Source: Russula earlei | Lineage: Eukaryota; Basidiomycota; Agaricomycetes; Russulales; Russulaceae | Length of the DNA: 64,000 nucleotides | Assembly (NCBI GenBank): GCA_025769875.1 | Contig: JAGFNK010000143.1 | Location: 1-64,000 of the forward strand | Reading direction: 5' to 3' | In this document: piece after piece, positions 56,448 to 64,000 of the stretch | How positions within the stretch are numbered: the stretch's first letter is position 1 | How the letters are laid out: every line of letters begins with the position of its first letter | Program-made: the position numbers and the translations under genes | Notes under the pieces: generated by a model | The model's database searches: none | What the model was told of the DNA's origin: nothing | What the model saw: only the letters and a program-made list of their open reading frames with translations

Positions 56448-56807
56448 GTCTCATTGCACAGCTCTCATTCTCATCCTTGTCATCATGCTCATCCTTGTCC
56501 TCATCCTCATCCTCATCTTCTTGTTATACAGCCTCATTGTCAAACTCACATTCCACTGGTGCTACAGCACTGTATTGATAATTGCCACTATGAGATTTTG
56601 CCTTCTTGCTGGCAGCCTTTGAGAGTGCACCTATACCTTCAAGAAGCTGTCATACAAACATTCATTACAGTGCATGTGTGGCAAAAGTATACACATACCT
56701 TGATGGCTGCAAGATGAACTGTATGTGGCATGCAGTGCATGTGAGAGTCCATAGCAGAGAAGTAATATATTGCCTCCTTGGATCATTGCTATTAGTGCTT
56801 CAAAGTC

Positions 56808-58195
56808 CAGTCAAGTCCAGTTTTTCCCACAATTTTGGTGTGACTGTGACTGTGACCTGCCTGCCGGTTTGCCCAATCCTGAAAAAATTGGACTGGACTG
56901 CATGTGACTGGTTACACGCAGTCATTTGCAGTCAATTGACCAGTTCAGACCAGTCTCAACCAAAACCAGAGGATGACTGGTTGAAACCAGTTCTTGACCA
57001 GGTAAGTCATGTCACCCCCTGCTGTCTTGCACACCCACATGCCGCCGTATCTCCCATTCACATTGCGTTCACATCCCTCCCTCTCTTGTCTCAGTCATTC
57101 CTCTCTCTATCTCTCCCTTCCACTTCCCTTCCTCTCTGTCATCCCTTCATTATCACTTGGGCCTCAACATCCCTTCCATCAAGACACCATGCCCCATCCC
57201 TTGTGTGGCACCACTCACCACATTGTCTCAGATCCTGACACCCTACAAAAACTGACTCCTCACACCACTGCCCCCTCACATACCCATCTTGCCTTCTCCC
57301 ACTCTTCTGCCTGTTCTGCCTCTCCTCCTACTCTCTCCACGACCACCTCCCACCAATGCAGCCCCGTCCGTCGACCCCAAAACTGCGAACTGTCGCCTCA
57401 TGCCCTGTGGTCTGGCCATCCTTTCAACCCTCACTTTCCCTTTCATTGTGCCTCTCGGTTGCTGTGTTCTTTTCTTTCCTGCCTTTCATTCACCCCTGCT
57501 ACCACTCCTCACTCGCCTCTGTCTTTCATCATGTCTCACTCCCTCTCTTGACCGGCCTCGCCCACCTTTCATTCCCTCCAACAATCAGGACACGTGATGC
57601 ATCCACTCCTTGCCTCCGAACAATTCTACTTTGTGTTCTCCTCATCCTCCACCACCCACATCATCACCCCTGCCTGTCGCCTTTCAAATGGGCCTTCATT
57701 GTGCCTTCGTCTTTCATCCCCTTTCCGTCTCCTCTCGCCACTTGTTGGATTGCCCATTGCGGCTTGAGCCCCATGCCCCCTCCCACTCATCTCATGTGCG
57801 CCTCAGTCACCATTGCCACCACCGCTGGATGCCTTGTCCTGTCTGCCTCCATTGCCTTGATGATGACTGTTGGAGCAGTAATAGAAAAAATGAGCATTTC
57901 GGGCTACAAGGTACAATACCCCACTCTGACTCCCCTTACAATTGCCTCAGTTTTCTTTCACCTTACAATCACCTATGTTCTCTTTCACTTTACAATTCCC
58001 TTTGTTCTCCTTTGCCTTATGATACACTACTACACTCTGCCACCACAATGAAGCTCCATTTACACACTCCATACGCATCTCACCCACATCTCCTCTGTCT
58101 CTCACCTTTCTTCTCCTACTTCCCTTTTGAATCCCAATGACGCCATTTCATTTAAATACATAGGATGAACAATGCAAACAGTTTGTAAAAACCCC
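56808..58195 (+). repeat. Left arm of ~1.37 kb inverted repeat (hAT-like ends)
   Basis: Reverse complement of 62637-64000 over its whole length apart from its outermost bases, whose partner lies outside the window. The outer ~200 bp begin CAGTCAAGTCCAGTTTTT and are dense in ACTGGT/ACCAGT, like transposase-binding subterminal repeats. The rest is C-rich with long but low-complexity frames that I do not call genes. The inner end is GTTTGTAAAAACCCC. Confidence 0.75.
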
Positions 58196-58499
58196 TCTTA
58201 ATGAACAAACAATCTCACATGTCACTCCTCTCGAAATGCACACGCATGGACATGCCCACTCTCTGGCTTTGCCCTCCCTGTCCACTGCCGTTTGTACCTG
58301 CCCGAGGATGCACTATCTGTCTGCATGCCACCTCAGATGCACTGCACAGTGCTGTCTCCCATGTTTGCATCCCTTACCTGTACAATGTCAACTTCCCCTC
58401 CCCTTACTTCTCATCCTTCACACCCTTGATACTCATGGTTTAGCTTTGTAGCCCCAACTTTGTATATAAACTCTTAGACACAATAATAAAGTGCTTACT
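58196..58499. other. Spacer between repeat arm and hAT 2
   Basis: Non-coding. Near 58458 there is GTATATAAACTC followed by AATAAAG near 58484, resembling an LTR promoter/poly(A) region, but no matching termini are seen. Confidence 0.4.
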
Positions 58500-59692
58500 C
58501 TAAAACAAACTTGTCTCAAGCACTTCAGCCCCTTCATCACCAGCAAGAAAGTCCCCATATTCTGTGAGATCTACCTCGTTGACATGTGCTGAATTCCAAG
58601 GTGTGATATCAGCAATGTCCTTGCACCATGCAAACTTCATAAGTTGCAACTCTTCGAATCTTTGTGAGCCAAGGGATGCCCGACAGGTCATTAGCCACCT
58701 GATTTCTAGCAGAGAAGAGCCATTCACATGGAACAGAAGAGGCTTGGCATGGAAGAACATCAAGTGCAATGTGTGCAACTGTTGAATACACTTGGGCATG
58801 ATCCTATCACAGAATAAGGGTGAAAATCAAGATGAGGGAAGCACAACTTGACATACCTGCCACCACTCAACAATATCTGTATCCTTTGTGACATCAGGAG
58901 GTATGTCATCCAGGTATTGCTTCAATTCCGAGGCCCATTCTTCATTGGCATCTCTAGAAACATGCAACTGTCGAAACTGATCAAACTCAGATAGAAGGGG
59001 ATTGCAATGAAGGCTTGCAGCACTATCATCGTCCATAGCTTGTGTGGCTCTTGGTTGGTGCTGGTGATATTGCTCCATCTACAGTTGTAAAGGATCAGTC
59101 TACAGTGCTGTAAAACCTCAGAACTTGAACACACCGCTTTCTCCAATATCCTACATGCCTCCAGCTGCCAGTTCTTTGCATCAACATTACCATTTCTCCA
59201 TTCCACTGCTTGCTCCATGGCACCGCCCCAAGCCATTTCAATGTAGTCCAGTTTGTAGTAGGGGTGGAGGACTGGGTTCACGCACCAGTTATGTTCAAAT
59301 GAGATGTGATAAAAGAAGCTTACCAAGTGCCAGCACATAGATAGGCTTTTCATCAAAGCGAGAATAGTACTTCTGAAGCTTTGTAAGTCCATTGTTCATC
59401 ATGTCATGGTACAATGAAAAGTGATCATCCTGGGATTTGGCCTCCCAAGCAGTCTGTAGTTGTTCTATCACAGGGAGGGCACACCACAAAGTGGGAAGTC
59501 CGCTCAGATGAGAAGTAGTGCTGTATATCGTTGGAATCCTATTGACACTGTTAAGTTTGCCACTGGCCATCAGATAAACACAAACATACCTTCAAAATCT
59601 TGCATGCATCCCTCACACATCTCCAATCCCCATCTGAGAATCGAAATGCACTCCATCTGATCTTCTTTGTGATCATCCCATTGCGTTGTATG

Positions 59693-60078
59693 TGTTGCGC
59701 AGCATAGAGCGCAGCTAACAGGCCAAGCAACCCACCTTAGAGGTTGTGTTAATGCTCAAGTGATATTGGGGTGTAGAGCGATATGTATACTCGTCTACAT
59801 GTATGGTATTTATACCTCTATGACCCAGGGCTGTTCCTAAGTCCAAAAGAGGTGACTACAGGTGTCCACTATATCGCGCATTCAGTGATGCATGATGTGG
59901 AAACATTCTAGATGCAGCATAAGGCTGCATCTTGTGATAGATAGCGTAAGTATGCGTAACCCTATTGCCATAAGCGCATATACTAAAGTTCTGTCTAACA
60001 CATAACATCTATGAGCAGATCTTGAACCTTGTATGAAGGTCTATGCCTTCTTTGATCCGTTCAGGTTCCAGTTCAACA
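59693..60078. mobile_element. Element C (copy C3)
   Basis: 386 bp, TGTTGCGCAGC to AGTTCAACA, exact duplication GTATG (59688-59692 and 60079-60083), inside hAT 2. Confidence 0.93.
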
Positions 60079-61965
60079 GTATGGTGGTAATTGGGCCAAA
60101 TAAAGTATCAGCAGAGTTTAGGAACAGATTGATTGGCTACATATGCTCAATCAGTGCCATGCACCATAAGTTCCATAACAAAGCATGGTGACTTGCCTGC
60201 CACAGTTTGTATGAACGATGAAGCATTAAGTATGCTGAACCCCACCAAACATTGCTGTGAAGTGGTATCTTGAGTGGCGCATCAATCTTGCATTGAGTTT
60301 GAAGCTTCTCAAAGTATTCAATCCGCTGTCCCGAGGCCTGAATCTGAGAAGATAATTTAAGTTTGTTTCATGGGAATAGCTGGCATTGACATGCCTTGAT
60401 TGCGATGGTACGGACAGCTGCGATGACATCCAACAATCCACTAAGAACACAGTTATCTGGTAAATCTGGATCATATTCCCAGATGGCAGTTGCTGTCTCA
60501 ACTGTGGAAATCTTTGTTATATGGCTCATCATGGCCACATTGGCGAGGTTGACTACATGCTCAAGACACCTGACACAGTGAATGGGGTTATTGGACTCAA
60601 ACATTACTAAAGAGATATGGGTACTCACAGCAATTGTTTCTCCTTGGCCCTCCACTCTTGGTACCCTTGACGATGGTGAAAGGACTCGATTGTCTCACAT
60701 GTCGTGTTGTTGTTTGAGGCATTGTCGAGTGTCACCATTCCAAGCTATGTCAGGGATTCTAAATCAGTGTTAAATCAGTGTCAAATCAAGACTCAATTTA
60801 CCTTTGATGCATTGTCAGAACAAATGCCCATGTGGTCACAAAGTCCAAGGAAGTACCACCCTAAATTCCAGCCACTGTGCTCACCTGAGATCCCTTTAAA
60901 CCTAATCACCTCTGAACGCAAGGCCCACTTCCCCTTCTTCACATCAATCCAGTGTGCTGTCATTCCGAGGAATGATGACTTTGTATTGTCTGCTGTCCAT
61001 CCATCTGCAGTCAAGGAGATCTTGCCAGGGGCATTCTGTACATTTCACAAGGTAAGTATGACTGAGAATGATGATGACAACATCCTCTTAACTCACAGAG
61101 ATGTCACCTTTCAGTGCTGTTAGCCACTCAACCTGTTGCATTGTGAATATACATCATGACATCATGTGTACTTGGCAAGTCAATCTTCCTTGTCTGTGGT
61201 CGCATGGAAACTAAGCAGTTGTGGAATGCAGGTTTGGTGGCAACAGCAAGGGCCTGCATCACGGTTCATTGTCACCAACTCCTGTCCACATTTGCAAATG
61301 TTGTACCTGGTCATCACAGGCAATAAATTGAGCCACAGCATGTATCACACTGTCTCATGGAATTCAGGCAAATCCTCTTCCATCTTGAGGTGTCTGTCCA
61401 ATGTTGCCTGCTTCATTCTCCCCACCTTCAGTTCAGTTTTGGATGCCTCCATCTGCTTCCACATCGCACAAGGGATCAAAAAATGGTTCTCTGGTATCTT
61501 TGCATCTTTACACCTTTGCTTATAGAGCTCATAGTGCTGTCGGACATGAGCATGACAACTCAAGTTGCTACCAATATGGAATGCTTTTCGCTTTCCTTGC
61601 CTGGCAACAAAATCATCATCTTCCCTTTTCAATTGTAAGTATCCCTCTTCCACTGTATTAAAGGTAGGCTAATACTCACTTGCAGGGCTTGCACCATTGT
61701 CCACTTAATATCTCATAGGTGCTCCCTTTCGTAAATTTGACAGTTAGCCAGTCTGAGAATATTGTCAACAGGTCTTTGGAGATGTCTTTCTTCATCACAA
61801 GAACCTCTGAAATCTCGCTGCAATGTTGCTCCTCAAGATCATTGGGTTCCTGGCATATGAGTGAGTGATTGGCTTCCCTTTTTATATATGACCATACCTC
61901 ATCCCCAATGTTGGTGTCTTCAGACTCCTCAAAATTGTCACCAATGATGACAGGTTCATCCTCAT

Positions 61966-62030
61966 CCTCCTCCTCCTCCTCCTCCTCCTCCTCCTCCTCC
62001 TCCTCCTCCTCCTCCTCCTCCTCCTCCTCC

Positions 62031-62077
<47 letters not shown>
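61966..62077 (-). repeat. Triplet repeat encoding Glu and Asp runs in hAT 2
   Basis: A run of CTC/TCC-phase triplets followed by CAT triplets; on the coding strand it gives about 15 Asp followed by over 20 Glu. Length is likely polymorphic. Confidence 0.9.
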
Positions 62078-62079
<2 letters not shown>

Positions 62080-62281
62080 TCTTCTCACTGACCATATGTT
62101 TCGCCTTTTTATAAGACTGAGCAGAGGGTACATTATCAGAAATTTTGTCACTGCTGCTATCAGACACTGGTCGCTTTTGGGCTGATTTGGGGGGTAGTGC
62201 CTTGGAGCCATGGCTGTAGATGTGGACAGGCTTTCTGGTTTGAGCTCCTCTGTTTTCTTTTGTAGCCTTAGATTTGGCCAT

Positions 62282-62636
62282 ATGAAGATGTGTTGGTCCA
62301 AGGTCACACTTTTTGTACCAGCAAATTACCGACAATGCTGCCTTGTTATTTGTGTTTATTTGGGTGTCTTTGTGCTAGTGTTGGGTATTCAACCTCTCAA
62401 TAGGATCATGTGACAGGTGACAGGTTATAACCAGTCATCTAGTGGTTCAGAGCTTGCCTAAAGATGTGCTCAAACCCATGAAATCTTGACAGAAATCTCA
62501 GGCACACCAGTCTTGACCAGTTTTTAGCTTGCTTGAAAATTGATGTGACTGTGACTGGACATTCTACAATCCAGTTTGACCTTGACTGAAAGTTCATTCA
62601 CAATCAGTCAGGTCAGGTTCAGTCAAGCAGTTTTTT
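62282..62636. promoter_or_regulatory. hAT 2 upstream region with subterminal repeats
   Basis: Contains repeated ACCAGT, CCAGT and GACTG motifs (62430-62620) and ends CAGTCAAGCAGTTTTTTGG, similar to the outer end of the left arm. It likely includes the promoter and the 5' terminus of the hAT element. Confidence 0.5.
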
Positions 62637-64000
62637 GGGGTTTTTACAAACTGTTTGCATTGTTCATCCTATGTATTTACACGAAATGGTGTCATTGGGA
62701 TTCAAAGGGGAAGTAGGAGAAGAAAGGCAAGAGACAGAGGAGATGTGGGCAAGATGCGTACAGAGCATGTAAATGGAGCTTTGTTGTGGTGGTGGAGTGT
62801 AGTAGTGTATCATAAGGCAAAGGAGAACAAAGGGAATTGTAAAGTGAAAGAGAACATAGGCGATCATAAGGTGAAAGAAAACTGAGGCGATCGTAAGGGG
62901 AGTCAGAGTGGGGTATTGTACCTTGTAGCCCGAAATGCTCATTTTTTCTATTACTGCTCCCACGGTCATCATTGAGGCAATGGAGACAGACAGGATGAGG
63001 TGTCCAGCAGTGGTGGCGATGGTGACTGAGGTGCTTGTGAGATGAGTGGGAGGGGGCATAGGGCTCAAGCCACGATGGGTGATCCAACAAGTGGTGAGAG
63101 GAGATGGAAAGGGGATGAAAGACGAAGGCACAACGAAGGCCCATTTGAAAGGCGACAGGTGGGGGTGATGATGTGGGTGGTGGAGGATGAGGAGAACACA
63201 AAGTAGAATTGTTCGGAGGCAAGGAGTGGATGCATCACGTGTCCTGATTGTTGGAGGGAATGAAAGGTGGGCGAGGCCGGTCAAGAGAGGGAGCGAGACA
63301 TGATGAAAGACAGAGGCAAGTGAGGAGTGGTAGCAAGGTGAATGAAAGGCAGGAAAGAAAAGAACATGGCAACTGAGAGGCACAATGAAAGGGAAAGTGA
63401 GGGTTGAAAGGATGGCCAGACCACAGGGCATGAGGTGACAGTTCACAGTTTTGGGGTCAATGGATGGGGCTGCATTGGTGGGAGGTGGTCATGGAGAGAG
63501 TAGGAGGAGAGGCAGAACAGGCAGAAGAGTGGGAGAAGGCAAGATGGGTATGTGAGGGGGCATGGTGTGAGGAGTCATTTTTGTAGGGTGTCAGGATCTG
63601 AGACAATGTGGTGAGTGGTGCCACACAAGGGATGGGGCATTGTGTCTTGATGGAAGGGATGTTGAGGCCCGAGTGATAATGAAGGGATGACAGAGAGGAA
63701 GGGAAGTGGAAGGGAGAGATAGAGAGAGGAATGACTAAGACAAGAGAGGGAGGGATGTGAACGCAATGTGAATGCGAGATACGGCGGCATGTGGGTGTGT
63801 GAGACAGCAGGGGGTGACATGACTTACCTGGTCAAGAACTGGTTTCAACCAGTCATCCTCTGATTTTGGTTGGGACTGGTCTGAACTGGTCAATTGACTG
63901 CAAATGACTGCGTGTAACCAGTCACATGCAGTCCAGTCCAATTTTTTCAGGATTGGGCAAACCGGCAGGCAGTCACAGTCACAGTCACACCAAAATCGTG
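62637..64000 (-). repeat. Right arm of ~1.37 kb inverted repeat, runs off window
   Basis: Starts GGGGTTTTTACAAACTG and matches the reverse complement of the left arm to the last base, where ACCAAAATCGTG corresponds to position ~56828. The terminus lies outside the window. Confidence 0.78.

Larger units (their letters stand above)
52369..56807 (-). pseudogene. hAT transposase 1, degraded and split by LTRs
   Basis: Minus-strand hAT-superfamily transposase remains. From 3' to 5': the C-terminal dimerisation end at about 52410-52560 (VAVEHVFSGGHDTISL, TGA, HASLWPETIKVLMLVKKKLH); middle part at 53203-53469 (DPCISYEGMNLDYAGDESL) and 53500-53769 (SSWLKSFRSATMQMSATKVP, HAIFWGLQEDIKGIL, HIKHGLIDVHMRLSDYY); further upstream pieces at 53770-54068 (DIESTALMLILDV, DYCNAIDLFVTWNKD in broken frame); a short piece at 55378-55482; and an acidic N-terminal region at 56450-56530. 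LTR-J3, LTR-A8 and LTR-A9 lie inside. Inactive. Confidence 0.8.
58500..62281 (-). pseudogene. hAT transposase 2, nearly full length, interrupted
   Basis: Minus-strand hAT transposase. Likely ATG at 62281 (MAKSKATKENRG). It has an acidic poly-Glu/poly-Asp tract; a Cys/His region with LSGQWCKPCK then HIGSNLSCHAHVRQHYELYK (~61545); MTADGWTADNTKSSFLGMTA (~61010); CLEHVVNLANVAMMSHITKI (~60570); LPTLWCALPVIEQLQTAWEA (~59490); FDEKPIYVLAL then VLHPYYKLDYIEMAWGGAME (~59270); DIVEWWQ (~58860); and the dimerisation end LPCQASSVPCEWLFSA with LGSQRFEELQLMKFAW, stop at 58500. Several introns or frameshifts separate the pieces. Element C3 (59693-60078) interrupts it. Better preserved than hAT 1. Confidence 0.85.

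Noticed and set aside
57009..58140. Long overlapping open frames (up to 231 codons) in the left repeat arm and similar ones in the right arm
   Set aside because: They occur in several frames at once, are dominated by Pro, Ser, Leu, His and Cys from C-rich DNA, and show no domain; best explained by composition.
1..64000. CRISPR arrays, prokaryotic operons, rRNA genes
   Set aside because: Repeats are dispersed transposon ends rather than regularly spaced units; introns and element types are eukaryotic.

Overview
The window is eukaryotic DNA from a filamentous basidiomycete, most likely an Agaricomycete. The evidence is chromovirus-type Ty3/gypsy retrotransposons, fungal hAT transposases, and a compact island of host genes with many 45-75 bp GT-AG introns and a 14 bp micro-exon. 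It is a nested transposon graveyard (about 1-43 kb and 51.3-64 kb) around one small GC-rich gene island (about 43.2-51.1 kb). No rRNA, confident tRNA, CRISPR or prokaryotic feature is visible. The family names used here (LTR-A, Gy3 and so on) are local labels.

Left half. A C-terminal ORF of unknown function is split by a solo LTR-A (218-1181). Gy1 (5' LTR-B at 1875, gag and protease) breaks off near 5106. A reversed 3' end of a Gy3-type element, called Gy0, lies at 6125-8313. Gy2 (5' LTR-G at 8314, gag, zinc knuckle, protease) follows, cut by a solo LTR-A and ended by element D1. D1 (12265-15499) has 350-415 bp inverted termini and a gag-like gene. From 16.6 to 42.0 kb lies one old retrotransposon, Gy3 (gag, protease, RT, RNase H, integrase, chromodomain, coiled-coil/CCHC extension, LTR-H). 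It is split by a 13 kb retrotransposon, Gy4 (21734-34702, LTR-B), and by solo LTRs of families A, J and K. Gy4 itself carries solo LTRs F, G and A and a second D element. Fourteen insertions have exact target-site duplications of at least 5 bp, and removing them restores reading frames, so the insertion order can be read from the sequence.

Gene island. It holds an intact OHCU decarboxylase (ureide pathway), an intact 13-exon SLC35F/DUF914-type transporter, a small predicted membrane protein on the opposite strand, and a GPATCH1-type G-patch gene. The last carries two frameshifts and two in-frame stops, so it is either a pseudogene or a badly sequenced locus.

Right end. Two hAT transposase genes on the minus strand (52.4-56.8 and 58.5-62.3 kb) are degraded and cut by solo LTRs. 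The second sits between arms of a ~1.37 kb inverted repeat; the right arm runs off the window.

Most stops in the retrotransposon polyproteins are TGA at conserved arginine positions (CGA to TGA), which suggests CpG deamination. The least ordinary features are the coiled-coil/zinc-knuckle module downstream of the chromodomain in two different gypsy families, the D elements, and LTR-A, present nine times without any internal region.
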